57,115 nucleotides of DNA, from the NCBI RefSeq assembly GCF_001499965.1, contig NZ_LQIT01000038.1:1-57115 (forward strand), read 5' to 3'. Below the pieces are notes generated by a model, which made no database searches, had not been told where the DNA came from, and saw only the letters and a program-made list of their open reading frames with translations. This DNA is from Mycobacterium sp. GA-2829 (GTDB lineage Bacteria > Actinomycetota > Actinomycetes > Mycobacteriales > Mycobacteriaceae). Positions 42,906 through 51,977 of the stretch are shown here, piece after piece (within the stretch, counting starts at the first letter, position 1; each line of letters begins with the position of its first letter). The position numbers were made by a program, and so were the translations under genes.

Positions 42906-44010
42906 CGCGCCGGTTCCGCCAGCGGATCCCCGCCTCGAGGAACCCGTCGATGTCCCCGTCGAGCACTGCGCCCGGGTTGCCGACCTCGTATTCGGTCCGC
43001 AGGTCCTTGACCATCTGATAGGGGTGCAGCACGTAGGAGCGCATCTGGTTGCCCCACGAGCTGCCGCCGTCGCCCTTGAGCGCGTCGAGCTCGGCGCGTT
43101 CCTCCTGGCGTTTGCGTTCCAGCAGCTTGGCCTGCAGCACGCGCATCGCGGCGACCTTGTTCTGCAGCTGCGATTTCTCGTTCTGGCAGGTGACCACGAT
43201 GCCGGTGGGCAGGTGGGTCAGGCGGACCGCCGAGTCGGTGGTGTTCACCGACTGACCGCCAGGACCGCTGGAGCGGTACACGTCCACGCGCAGGTCGGTT
43301 TCGGGGATCTCGATGTGGTCGGTGGTCTCGGTGACGGGCAGCACCTCGACATCGGCGAACGACGTCTGCCGCCGGCCCTGGTTGTCGAACGGGCTGATCC
43401 GCACAAGCCGGTGGGTGCCCTGTTCGACCGACAGGGTGCCGTAGGCGTAGGGCGCGTGCACCGCGAACGTCGCGCTCTTGATGCCGGCCTCTTCGGCGTA
43501 GGAGGTGTCGAAGACCTCGACCGGGTACTTGTGCTGTTCGGCCCACCGGATGTACATCCGCATGAGCATCTCGGCCCAGTCCGCGGCGTCCACACCGCCC
43601 GCGCCGGAGCGGATGGTGACGACGGCCTCGCGCTCGTCGTACTCACCGGACAGCAGCGTGCGGACTTCCATAGCCTCGATGTCGACCCGCAGCTTGGCCA
43701 GTTCCGCGTCGGCTTCGGCTGTGGCGTTCTGGGCGTCCTGCCCCTCTTCTTCGGCGGCCAACTCGTAGAGCACCGGCAGATCGTCGACGCGTTGCCGCAG
43801 CTCCTCGACGCGCCGCAGCTCGCCCTGGGCGTGCGACAGCTCGCTGGTCACCTTCTGCGCCCGGCTCTGGTCGTCCCAGAGGTTCGGGTCCGAGGCCTCC
43901 TGCTCGAGCTTCTTGATTCGGTCCCGCAAACCCTCGACGTCGAGCACCCGCTCCACCGTCGTCAGGGTGGCGTCGAGGGCGGCGATGTCGGCTTGACGGT
44001 CAGGATCCAC
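42895..44010 (-). CDS. prfB: Peptide chain release factor 2
   Basis: The 371-residue class I release factor has the GGQ motif in SSGPGGQSVNTTDS and the RF2 stop-recognition SPF in RISPFDNQGRRQ. The gene is one continuous frame with no in-frame TGA near codon 26, so the autoregulatory frameshift known from E. coli prfB is absent. GTG start. Confidence 0.97.
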   Translation of the reverse strand: MDPDRQADIAALDATLTTVERVLDVEGLRDRIKKLEQEASDPNLWDDQSRAQKVTSELSHAQGELRRVEELRQRVDDLPVLYELAAEEEGQDAQNATAEADAELAKLRVDIEAMEVRTLLSGEYDEREAVVTIRSGAGGVDAADWAEMLMRMYIRWAEQHKYPVEVFDTSYAEEAGIKSATFAVHAPYAYGTLSVEQGTHRLVRISPFDNQGRRQTSFADVEVLPVTETTDHIEIPETDLRVDVYRSSGPGGQSVNTTDSAVRLTHLPTGIVVTCQNEKSQLQNKVAAMRVLQAKLLERKRQEERAELDALKGDGGSSWGNQMRSYVLHPYQMVKDLRTEYEVGNPGAVLDGDIDGFLEAGIRWRNRRDDD

Positions 44011-44178
44011 GGGAATTCAGGGTACCGGCCGGTGCTGCGGCGGTCGCGGGCCCGGCGCGTTCATCGCGACTTGCCTGCCCCGCGGACGCGCCGCGTTTAG
44101 AGTCGGTTGCGTAACCAGTGCGGCCGCACGGCGACAGCCCATTGCCTGCGGCCGGGCAGCGACAGAAGGCACCCTCAT

Positions 44179-45555
44179 ATGCCCCAGCAACGCCCCTATC
44201 ACGTGGCGATCGTCGGTTCCGGCCCGTCCGGCTACTTCGCCGCCTCGTCCCTCCTGAAGTACGCCGACAGCGGCGACGCGGCCCGCGATGTGCGCGTCGA
44301 CATGCTCGAGATGCTGCCCACGCCGTGGGGTCTCGTGCGCTCCGGCGTCGCACCCGACCACCCGAAGATCAAGTCGATCAGCGCGCAGTTCGACAAGACC
44401 TCGAACGATCCGCGCTTCCGGTTCTTCGGCAACATCGCCGTGGGCGAGCACGTTCAGCCCGAGGAGCTGGCGGAACGCTACGACGCGGTGGTCTACGCGG
44501 TCGGCGCCCAGTCGGACCGTGCGCTGAACATCCCCGGTGAGGATCTGCCGGGCAGCGTCGCGGCCGTCGACTTCGTCGGCTGGTACAACGCCCACCCGCA
44601 TTTCGCGCAGATGGGCCCCGACCTGTCGACGGGCCGCGCGATCGTGGTCGGCAACGGCAACGTCGCACTCGACGTGGCGCGCATCCTGGTCACCGATCCG
44701 GAGGCGTTGGCCACCACCGACATCGCCGATCACGCGTTGGAGTCGCTGCACCGGCGCGGGGTCGAGGAGGTGGTGGTTATCGGGCGGCGGGGTCCGCTGC
44801 AGGCCACGTTCACCACGCTCGAACTGCGCGAGCTCGGTGATCTCGAAGGCCTCGGGAATGTGGACGTGATCGTCGACCCGGCCGACTTCGCCGACATCAC
44901 CGACGAGGAACTGGAAGCCGCGGGCAAGACCGTCAAGCAGAACGTCAAGGTGTTGCGCGGCTACGCCGAGCGGCCCCCGCGCGGCGCGCCCCGCCGGATC
45001 GTGTTCCGGTTCCGCACGTCGCCGATCGAGATCAAGGGCCGCGACCACGTCGAGTCGATCGTGTTGGGCCGCAACGAACTGGTCGACGACAACGGGCGGG
45101 TGGTCGCCAAGGACACCGGCGAACGCGAGGAACTGCCCGCCCAGTTGGTGGTCCGCGCGGTGGGGTACCGCGGGGTGGCCACGCCGGGTCTGCCGTTCGA
45201 TGAGCGCACCGGGACGATCCCGCACACCGACGGCCGCATCGACGGCAGGCGTAACGAGTACGTGGTCGGCTGGATCAAACGGGGACCCTCCGGTGTGATC
45301 GGCAGCAACAAGAAGGATTCGCAGGCGACGGTCGACACGGTCATCGCCGACCTCGAGGGCGCGACGCTCGCCGACGTCCGCGACGACCACTCCGAGACGC
45401 TGGTCGAGTGGCTGCTGTCGCGCCAACCGAAACTCGTCACCGACGACCACTGGAAGGTGATCGACGAATACGAACGCTCGGCCGGTCAGTCCGCGGGCCG
45501 GCCCCGCGTCAAGATCACCAGCGTGGCCGAACTACTCCGCATCGGACACAGCTGA
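44179..45555 (+). CDS. fprA: NADPH-ferredoxin reductase FprA
   Basis: The 458-residue flavoprotein resembles adrenodoxin reductase. FAD motif VGSGPSGYFAASSLL at the N-terminus, PTPWGLVRSGVAPDHPKIK typical of the family, NADP motif VVGNGNVALDVARIL and VIGRRGPLQATFT, and the C-terminal GWIKRGPSGVIGSNKKDSQAT. It moves electrons between NADPH and ferredoxin for P450s and other enzymes. ATG 44179 fits the known N-terminus; an upstream ATG at 44107 would add 24 unrelated residues. Divergent from prfB, 168 bases away. Confidence 0.95.
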   Translation: MPQQRPYHVAIVGSGPSGYFAASSLLKYADSGDAARDVRVDMLEMLPTPWGLVRSGVAPDHPKIKSISAQFDKTSNDPRFRFFGNIAVGEHVQPEELAERYDAVVYAVGAQSDRALNIPGEDLPGSVAAVDFVGWYNAHPHFAQMGPDLSTGRAIVVGNGNVALDVARILVTDPEALATTDIADHALESLHRRGVEEVVVIGRRGPLQATFTTLELRELGDLEGLGNVDVIVDPADFADITDEELEAAGKTVKQNVKVLRGYAERPPRGAPRRIVFRFRTSPIEIKGRDHVESIVLGRNELVDDNGRVVAKDTGEREELPAQLVVRAVGYRGVATPGLPFDERTGTIPHTDGRIDGRRNEYVVGWIKRGPSGVIGSNKKDSQATVDTVIADLEGATLADVRDDHSETLVEWLLSRQPKLVTDDHWKVIDEYERSAGQSAGRPRVKITSVAELLRIGHS

Positions 45556-45563
45556 GGCCCGGT

Positions 45564-45932
45564 TCACTGCCCCGGCGGCGGTGGCAGTGGACCGTCGGCC
45601 GGCTCCGGCGGGGCGAACCGCCAGTTGTCCGGGTTCTTCGGCGAGTACACGACCGGGAACAGTGCGCCCATCGACGGCCAGTTGTTCACGTCGACGGCCA
45701 TCTGCTGGTAGACGACGTGCTCGTTGACGGTCGGGCCGTTGATCACCCCGGAGATGGTGACGAACTGCTCCCCCGTCGCACCCTCCGGGCGGGGGCTGAC
45801 CCCGGTCACCAGCAGCGTGCCCGACAGCAGCTCACCACCCGGCATCCGACCGCGCCTCAGGCGGGGCACGACGATCAGCGCGATCGCACCGATCAACAAC
45901 AAGAGCACGGCGAATTCCCACACGAGGGCCAT
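45564..45932 (-). CDS. Small membrane-anchored protein of unknown function
   Basis: The 122-residue protein has an N-terminal helix (LVWEFAVLLLLIGAIALIVV), a basic stop-transfer segment (PRLRRGR), then a soluble domain of about 90 residues ending in a Pro-rich tail. I do not recognise a family. It is convergent with fprA and divergent from hisN, 15 bases from the hisN start. ATG 45932 was chosen because the helix follows directly. Confidence 0.7.
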   Translation of the reverse strand: MALVWEFAVLLLLIGAIALIVVPRLRRGRMPGGELLSGTLLVTGVSPRPEGATGEQFVTISGVINGPTVNEHVVYQQMAVDVNNWPSMGALFPVVYSPKNPDNWRFAPPEPADGPLPPPPGQ

Positions 45933-45947
45933 GGTAGGACTTGCAGC

Positions 45948-46745
45948 ATGAGCACCGGATCTTCCAGCCTGGCCGACGACCTGGCGTTGGCGCTGCGGCT
46001 CGCCGACCACGCGGACGCCGTCACCGTCGATCGATTCCGCGCGCTGGATCTGAGCGTCGAGACGAAACCGGATCTGACGCCGGTCACCGACGCCGACCGT
46101 TCGGTGGAGACCGATCTACGGCGCGCGCTCGCCGAGGAGCGCGGCGACGATGCCGTGCTCGGCGAAGAGTTCGGCGGCACAACGAGTTTCAGCGGCAGGC
46201 AGTGGGTGATCGACCCGATCGACGGGACGAAGAACTTCGTGCGGGGCGTCCCGGTGTGGGCGACGCTGATCGCACTGCTCGTCGACGGGGTGCCGGTGGT
46301 GGGCGTGGTCAGCGCGCCCGCGCTGCACCGCCGCTGGTGGGCCGCCGAGGGTGCCGGCGCGTTCGTCGCGGTCACCGGCGAGTCGCCGCGCCCGTTGGCG
46401 GTGTCGAAGGTCGCCGACCTGGATTCGGCCAGCCTGTCGTTCTCGAGCCTGTCCGGATGGGCCGCACGCGGTCTGCGCGATCGCTTCATCGACCTCACCG
46501 ACGCTGTCTGGCGCGTCCGCGGCTTCGGCGACTTCTTCTCCTACTGTCTGCTGGCCGAGGGCGCGGTGGACATCGCCGCCGAACCCGAGGTGTCACTGTG
46601 GGATCTCGCGGCACTCGACATCCTGGTGCGCGAGTCGGGTGGCCGGTTCACCAGCCTCGCCGGCGACGCGGGCCCGCACGGCGGCAGCGTCGTCGCATCC
46701 AACGGCCTGCTGCACGACGCGGTGTTGCACCGCCTGTCTGGCTAG
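45948..46745 (+). CDS. hisN: Inositol-phosphatase-family enzyme, probable histidinol-phosphatase
   Basis: The 265-residue protein has the family's metal motifs: the Glu in VLGEEFGG, the WVIDPIDGTKNFVRG signature, and SLWDLAALDILVRESGG near the C-terminus. The actinobacterial HisN group (Rv3137 as I recall) carries out the histidinol phosphate step. Inositol monophosphatase is the alternative. The TAG stop shares CTAG with the stop of the convergent SDR gene. Confidence 0.85.
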   Translation: MSTGSSSLADDLALALRLADHADAVTVDRFRALDLSVETKPDLTPVTDADRSVETDLRRALAEERGDDAVLGEEFGGTTSFSGRQWVIDPIDGTKNFVRGVPVWATLIALLVDGVPVVGVVSAPALHRRWWAAEGAGAFVAVTGESPRPLAVSKVADLDSASLSFSSLSGWAARGLRDRFIDLTDAVWRVRGFGDFFSYCLLAEGAVDIAAEPEVSLWDLAALDILVRESGGRFTSLAGDAGPHGGSVVASNGLLHDAVLHRLSG

Positions 46746-47557
46746 CCCGTCTTCCCGAGGCCCTTGGCCATGAACCGGCCGATCACCGAGACCGTCCTGC
46801 GCCGCGACATCAACCGGGTCTGCGCGAGCAGGAACAACCGATTCGTCCACCCGGGGATGACGAGGTGCTTGCGGCCGACCGCCGAAATGACCTCGCGGAC
46901 AACATCATCGGGTTCCGCGATCAGATAGCGCGGGTACCCGTCCAGCGCGTCACCCTGGGTGTTCATCAAGCCGCCGATCATCACGAGGACATCGACGCCG
47001 GTGCCACGCAGCTCGTACCAGAGCGCCTCACCCATCGCGATCTGGAACGCCTTGTTCGCCGAGTAGGCGGCCGTGTACGGCGCCGAGGTCAGACCGGCCC
47101 CGGAGGCGACGACGATGATCGCCCCTCGACGGCGGCTGCGCATGTCCGTGCCGAAGCGGTGGATCAGGTTCGTGTATCCGCGGGCGTTGATGTCGATCAT
47201 GCGACTGTGCACGTCGAGCGGCATATCGAGGATCGGCGGCGTGTCGGTGGGGGTGTACATGTGGTTGCACACCAGCAGTTCGATCTCGATCCCGGCCACC
47301 GCGTCCTCCAGCGCCGGGTACGGCGCCGGCGTCCCGAGATCGCAGACGGCGGTACGGACTTCGACGCCGAACCGGGCCGTCAACTCGTCGGCCCGCGCCG
47401 CCAACTCCGTATCGAGCACATCGGTCAGCACCAGGTTCAGGCCGGCGGCGGCCAGGCCGCGCGCGAATGCGAAGCCGAGCCCCTCAGCACGTGCGGCCCC
47501 GCTCACGAGCGCCCATCCGCCGGAAAGGCGATCGATCGCGGTCTGCGGGCGGTCCAT
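46742..47557 (-). CDS. Short-chain dehydrogenase/reductase family protein
   Basis: The 271-residue Rossmann-fold protein has a modified cofactor motif (SGAARAEGLGFAFARGL) and the catalytic Ser, Tyr and Lys in VVASGAG and YSANKAFQ. The usual NNAG is replaced by CNHMY. Family size is normal and the membrane-associated tail (NRLFLLAQTRLMSRR) resembles hydroxysteroid or acyl-lipid SDRs. An in-frame start at 47584 would add nine residues. Substrate unknown. Confidence 0.82.
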   Translation of the reverse strand: MDRPQTAIDRLSGGWALVSGAARAEGLGFAFARGLAAAGLNLVLTDVLDTELAARADELTARFGVEVRTAVCDLGTPAPYPALEDAVAGIEIELLVCNHMYTPTDTPPILDMPLDVHSRMIDINARGYTNLIHRFGTDMRSRRRGAIIVVASGAGLTSAPYTAAYSANKAFQIAMGEALWYELRGTGVDVLVMIGGLMNTQGDALDGYPRYLIAEPDDVVREVISAVGRKHLVIPGWTNRLFLLAQTRLMSRRRTVSVIGRFMAKGLGKTG

Positions 47558-47616
47558 CCGCAGCATTCTGCCGCGACCCCCCATCCGATGTGAACTACCT
47601 AACAGGCCCCCTGAAC

Positions 47617-47632
47617 CTTACTCCGGAGTAAG
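47617..47632. promoter_or_regulatory. Perfect 16-bp palindrome upstream of fadE24, candidate TetR-type operator
   Basis: CTTACTCCGGAGTAAG lies 44-59 bases before the fadE24 ATG in the divergent gap to the SDR gene. Its length and symmetry fit TetR-family regulators of lipid genes. No such regulator is intact nearby. Confidence 0.65.
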
Positions 47633-47675
47633 ATACGGTCATAGGCGAACGCCCCGACCAAGTGAGGCAGCTGGA

Positions 47676-49079
47676 ATGACCAACACCCTGCCGTCCAAGA
47701 ACGGCACCTCCGCACGTCCCAAGCGCACCGGCCGTGAGAGCGCAGTCGGCCTGCAGCGCCACAAGCGCACCCCCACCGACATCGGGCTGGCGCTGATCAC
47801 GCCGTTGGTGGGGCAGGAGTTCCTCGACCGCTACAACCTGCGCGACCCGCTCAATCGCGGCCTGAAATACGGCGTGAAGCAGGTGTTCTCGGCGGCGGGC
47901 GCCTCCACCCGGCAGTTCAAGCGCATCCAGGGCCTCGGCAAGAAGCCCACCCGCCTGGCCGCCGCTCCGAAGGGGTCGGACTACTTCGACCTGACCCCCG
48001 ACGACGACCAGAAGATGATCGTCGAGACGGTCAAGGAGTTCGCCGAAGAGGTGCTGCGCCCGGCCGCCCACGACGCCGATGCCGCGGCCGAATATCCGAA
48101 GGATCTGATCGCCAAGGCCGCCGAACTAGGCATCACCGCGGTCAACATCCCCGAGGATTTCGACGGCATCGCCGAACATCGTTCGACGATCACCAACGCG
48201 CTGGTCGCCGAGGCGCTCGCGTACGGCGACATGGGTCTGGCTCTGCCGATCCTCGCCCCCGGCGGGGTCGCCTCCGCGCTGACCCACTGGGGCAGCGCCG
48301 ACCAGCAGGCCACCTACCTGCGCGAGTTCGCCGGTGAGAGCGTCCCGCAGGCCTGCGTCGCGATTGCCGAACCCCGCCCGCTGTTCGATCCGACCGCGCT
48401 CAAGACCACTGCGGTGCGGACCCCGGGCGGCTACCGGCTGACCGGCGTGAAATCGCTGGTGCCCGCGGCCGCCGACGCCGAACTGTTCGTCATCGCCGCC
48501 CAGCTGGACGGTAAGCCGGCGCTGTTCATCGTCGAGTCGGCCTCCGAGGGACTCACCGTGACCCCGGACCCCAGCATGGGCGTGCGGGCGGCCGCACTGG
48601 GCCGGGTGGAGTTGAACAACGTGGCGGTGCCGCTGGGGAACCGGCTCGGCGAGGACGGGGCCACCGATGACGATTACCGCGAGGCGATCGCGCTGTCGCG
48701 GCTGGGCTGGGCGGCGCTGGCCGTCGGCACCTCGCACGCGGTGCTCGACTACGTGGTGCCCTACGTCAAGGAGCGCCAGGCGTTCGGCGAACCGATCGCC
48801 CACCGCCAGGCGGTCGCGTTCATGTGCGCCAACATCGCCATCGAACTAGACGGACTGCGCCTGATCACCTGGCGCGGCGCGTCCCGCGCCGAACAGGGTC
48901 TGTCGTTCTCCCGGGAAGCCGCGCTGGCCAAGCGGTTCGGCACGGACAAGGGCATGCAGATCGGCCTCGACGGTGTGCAACTGCTCGGCGGCCACGGCTA
49001 CACGAAGGAACACCCCGTCGAACGCTGGTACCGCGATCTGCGCGTGATCGGTGTCGCCGAAGGCGTCGTGGTCCTCTAG
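47676..49079 (+). CDS. fadE24: Acyl-CoA dehydrogenase FadE24
   Basis: The 467-residue acyl-CoA dehydrogenase has a basic N-terminal extension of about 95 residues before the fold, as in the mycobacterial FadE24 group. The FAD-side helices (LGWAALAVGTSHAVLDYVVPY, KERQAFGEPIAHRQAVAFM) and the closing LLGGHGYTKEHPVERWYRD are intact. The central AxxEP/GSD segment reads AIAEPRPLFD, weaker than usual, so this may be the non-catalytic half of an FadE24-FadE23 heteromer. Followed by fadE23 after 28 bases. The stop codon is duplicated by a 9-bp tandem repeat. Confidence 0.9.
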   Translation: MTNTLPSKNGTSARPKRTGRESAVGLQRHKRTPTDIGLALITPLVGQEFLDRYNLRDPLNRGLKYGVKQVFSAAGASTRQFKRIQGLGKKPTRLAAAPKGSDYFDLTPDDDQKMIVETVKEFAEEVLRPAAHDADAAAEYPKDLIAKAAELGITAVNIPEDFDGIAEHRSTITNALVAEALAYGDMGLALPILAPGGVASALTHWGSADQQATYLREFAGESVPQACVAIAEPRPLFDPTALKTTAVRTPGGYRLTGVKSLVPAAADAELFVIAAQLDGKPALFIVESASEGLTVTPDPSMGVRAAALGRVELNNVAVPLGNRLGEDGATDDDYREAIALSRLGWAALAVGTSHAVLDYVVPYVKERQAFGEPIAHRQAVAFMCANIAIELDGLRLITWRGASRAEQGLSFSREAALAKRFGTDKGMQIGLDGVQLLGGHGYTKEHPVERWYRDLRVIGVAEGVVVL

Positions 49080-49088
49080 GTCCTCTAG
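49071..49088 (+). repeat. Tandem 9-bp repeat duplicating the fadE24 stop
   Basis: GTCCTCTAG occurs twice head to tail. The first copy codes for Val-Leu and the natural stop; the second repeats Val-Leu-stop in frame. Confidence 0.9.
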
Positions 49089-49107
49089 TCAGAAACGGAA
49101 ATTCGCC

Positions 49108-50322
49108 ATGGCAATCAACCTGGAACTGCCGAAGAAGCTGCACGCGGTCATCGACAAGGCCCATCAGGGTGCCGCGGAGATGCTGCGGCCGATCAGCCGC
49201 AAGTACGACCTGCGTGAGCACGACTACCCCGTCGAACTCGACACGCTGGCCACCCTGTTCGAGGGCATCTCCGAGGCCAACACGATCTCGTTCGCCGGCG
49301 CGGAGGCCTTCCGTGACGCCGACGACGGGCCGAAGGGAAACGTCAACGGCGGCAACATGTCCGCGGTCCTCAACGTCACCGAGATCAGCTGGGGCGATGT
49401 GGGGCTGATGCTGTCGGTGCCCCGTCAGGGTCTGGGCAACGCCGCGATCTCCGGTGTCGCGACCGACGAACAACTCGAGCGGCTGGGCAAGGGTGTGTGG
49501 GCCGCCATGGCCATCACCGAACCCGGCTTCGGCTCGGACTCCGCGGCGGTCTCGACGACGGCCCGCCTCGACGGTGACGAGTACGTCATCAACGGCGAGA
49601 AGATCTTCGTGACGGCAGGTTCGCGCGCGAGTCACATCGTCGTGTGGGCCACGCTGGACAAGTCGCTGGGCCGCGCGGCCATCAAGTCGTTCATCGTCCC
49701 GCGCGACCATCCCGGCGTGACGGTCGAGCGGCTCGAGGACAAGCTCGGCATCAAGGCCTCCGACACCGCGGTGATCCGCTTCGACAACGCCCGCATCCCG
49801 AAGGACAACCTGCTCGGCGATCCCGAGATCCACGTGGAGAAGGGTTTCGCGGGGGTCATGGAGACCTTCGACAACACCCGCCCCGTGGTCGCGGGGATGG
49901 CCGTCGGGATCGGGCGTGCCGCCCTCGAGGAGCTGCGCAAGATCCTCGAGGATGCGGGCGTCGAGATCTCCTACGACAAGCCCGCACACGCCCAGAGCGC
50001 CGCTGCCGCCGAATTCCTTCGCCTCGAGGCGGATTGGGAGGCGGGATATCTGCTGACGGTGCGTTCGGCGTGGCAGGCCGACAACGCGATCCCCAACTCC
50101 AAGGAAGCCTCGATGGCCAAGGCCAAGGCCGCCCGGGTGGGCAGCGACATCACCCTGAAGGTGGTCGAACTGGCCGGCACCGCAGGCTATTCCGAGGAGT
50201 CGCTGCTGGAGAAGTGGGCGCGTGACAGCAAGATCCTCGACATCTTCGAGGGCACCCAGCAGATCCAGCAGCTGGTGGTGGCCCGCCGACTGCTCGGCCT
50301 GACGTCCGCACAGTTGAAGTGA
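49108..50322 (+). CDS. fadE23: Acyl-CoA dehydrogenase FadE23
   Basis: The 404-residue acyl-CoA dehydrogenase has MAITEPGFGSDSAAVSTTA (flavin and substrate loop), the helical C-terminal domain, and FEGTQQIQQLVVARRL at the end, where the catalytic base Glu of many members lies. Unlike its partner FadE24 it carries the full set of active-site motifs. The pair is expected to oxidise a long-chain or cholesterol-derived acyl-CoA. Confidence 0.92.
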   Translation: MAINLELPKKLHAVIDKAHQGAAEMLRPISRKYDLREHDYPVELDTLATLFEGISEANTISFAGAEAFRDADDGPKGNVNGGNMSAVLNVTEISWGDVGLMLSVPRQGLGNAAISGVATDEQLERLGKGVWAAMAITEPGFGSDSAAVSTTARLDGDEYVINGEKIFVTAGSRASHIVVWATLDKSLGRAAIKSFIVPRDHPGVTVERLEDKLGIKASDTAVIRFDNARIPKDNLLGDPEIHVEKGFAGVMETFDNTRPVVAGMAVGIGRAALEELRKILEDAGVEISYDKPAHAQSAAAAEFLRLEADWEAGYLLTVRSAWQADNAIPNSKEASMAKAKAARVGSDITLKVVELAGTAGYSEESLLEKWARDSKILDIFEGTQQIQQLVVARRLLGLTSAQLK

Positions 50323-50326
50323 CTTA

Positions 50327-51511
50327 TCACATCTCGAGCAACTGCTGACCCAGATACCCGCCCTCGGCGGCGCCCGGCGGGATCGCGAACACCGCCGAGC
50401 CCACGGGAGTGATCCACGGGTTGAGCGCGTCGGCGTCGGACAGGCGCTGCTGCACCGGGACGAACTGCCGCGCCGGGTCGCGCTGGTAGGCGAGGAACAG
50501 CAGTCCGCTGTCGCTGATCTCGCCCGTCGGCGGGGTGTCGTCGTAGTTGTACGGTCGGCGCAGGAACTGCTCGTCGGTCGACCGGTGCCGCGCGAGCGCG
50601 ATGTGGGCGTTCTCCGGGATGACGGGAATCCCGTTGACCGCGGCGGTGAAGTCGGGCGCGTCGGATTCGCGTGACCCCGTCAATGGGGCGCCGTTGTCGA
50701 GTCGGCGCCCGACGGCCAGCTCCTTGGACCGTCGGTCGACCTCGTCCCACGCGTCCATTTCGGCGCGGATCCGCCGCACCACCACCATCGTGCCGCCGGC
50801 GAACCACGGTTGGTCTGTCCCGTCGCACCACACGTGCCGGTCGAATCCGGCCGCGTCGGCGATGTTGACGGTGCCGTCGACCTGACCCATGAGATTGCGC
50901 ATCGCGGTGCCCGCCGCCGCGCTCGCCGGGTTGCGGAACCCACGCTGGATCCACCGGATCGTGGTCATCGACCGCACGTTCTTCGTGAGCACCCGGTACG
51001 CGTGGCTGACCGTGAGCAGGTTGTCGGCGCACAGCTGCAACAGCAATTGCCCGCCGCACCAACGCGGTTCGAGCCGGTCGACCGCGAACCGCGGAAGCGG
51101 CCGCAGCGGCCCGGGTCGATGCGCGGAGAGCCCGACGGCGTCGAAGAGGCCTGGCCCGAACCCGACGGTGACGGTGAGCCGCGCCGGATCGGAGGCCAGT
51201 TCGGGTTCGGTGTCCGCGAGCGCCGGAACGCCTTGGGTCAGCCGCGCCGCATCCTCGCTCCACAGCTTCATTACCGAACGCAGGCCGCGGGGGTCGGCGT
51301 GCTCGGGCCGCAGGTCCAGCGCGATCAGCGTCGTATAGGCCTGGGGTCGAGTCGCCACCCCAGCCTGGTGCGCGCCGTGGAACGGTTCGATGGCTGTGGC
51401 CGGTCGGCCGAGCCCGCGGGCGCTCGCGGTTGCGGTCAAACCGACTCCGGCGACGCCCGCGGCCACCGCACCCGCCCCGAGCAGAGCCCGGCGGCTGACC
51501 CGCTCACCCAT
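50327..51511 (-). CDS. efeB: Tat-exported DyP-type heme peroxidase (EfeB-like)
   Basis: The 394-residue protein begins with a twin-arginine signal (VSRRALLGAGAVAAGVAGVG), so it is exported folded. The DyP hallmark GxxDG is present in MGQVDGTVN, with the proximal His in ENAHIALARH. EfeB proteins oxidise or de-iron heme outside the cytoplasm. ATG 51511 starts the Tat signal cleanly; an upstream start at 51553 would add 14 residues. It overlaps the copper-chaperone gene by eight bases. No EfeU or EfeO gene accompanies it. Confidence 0.88.
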   Translation of the reverse strand: MGERVSRRALLGAGAVAAGVAGVGLTATASARGLGRPATAIEPFHGAHQAGVATRPQAYTTLIALDLRPEHADPRGLRSVMKLWSEDAARLTQGVPALADTEPELASDPARLTVTVGFGPGLFDAVGLSAHRPGPLRPLPRFAVDRLEPRWCGGQLLLQLCADNLLTVSHAYRVLTKNVRSMTTIRWIQRGFRNPASAAAGTAMRNLMGQVDGTVNIADAAGFDRHVWCDGTDQPWFAGGTMVVVRRIRAEMDAWDEVDRRSKELAVGRRLDNGAPLTGSRESDAPDFTAAVNGIPVIPENAHIALARHRSTDEQFLRRPYNYDDTPPTGEISDSGLLFLAYQRDPARQFVPVQQRLSDADALNPWITPVGSAVFAIPPGAAEGGYLGQQLLEM

Positions 51512-51977
51512 GGTGGCCGCCGTCGTACTGCTCGCCGGCTCCGGCGAATTCACGCACCTGAGCGGTCATCGGGAGCGTCGACCCGTCGCCGAATGTGAGG
51601 GTGATCTCGACGTCCGAACCCGGTGGCAAGGGACCGGTCAACTCCATCAGCATCAGATGGTCGCCACCCGGGTTCAGTTCGGTTGCGCCGCCCGCGGGCA
51701 GCACGAACCCGCCCGCTTTGGGCTGCATTCTCGGCGCGCTTTCGCCGACCACTTCGTGCAGTTCGACACGTGCGGCCGCGGTGGTGGCCGCGGAGACGAC
51801 GCGGACCTCACGATCGGCACTGTTGCGCAACTGCGCGAAAGCGGCGGTCATCCCCGTCTCGGCCGCCTTGACCCAGGCGTCGCGGACCTCAACGGCCGCA
51901 GCATCTTCCCGAGCAGCAGGTCCGCCGCACCCGACCAGGACGAGTACAGCGCACACCGCGCTCAGCAAGCCCCTCAT
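51504..51977 (-). CDS. PCu(A)C-type copper-binding lipoprotein
   Basis: The 157-residue lipoprotein has a signal ending LVLVGC. The copper ligands of the PCu(A)C family are seen as His in ELHEVVG, Met in PRMQP, and His-x-Met in GGDHLMLM, with normal spacing. It should carry Cu(I) to cytochrome oxidase or another extracytoplasmic copper protein. A His-rich end (DGGHHG) adds possible ligands. Overlaps the PepSY gene (ATGA) and the peroxidase gene. Confidence 0.9.
   Translation of the reverse strand: MRGLLSAVCAVLVLVGCGGPAAREDAAAVEVRDAWVKAAETGMTAAFAQLRNSADREVRVVSAATTAAARVELHEVVGESAPRMQPKAGGFVLPAGGATELNPGGDHLMLMELTGPLPPGSDVEITLTFGDGSTLPMTAQVREFAGAGEQYDGGHHG

Noticed and set aside
42895..44010. 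Programmed frameshift in prfB
   Set aside because: The frame is continuous from start to stop with no internal TGA, so the E. coli-type autoregulation is absent.
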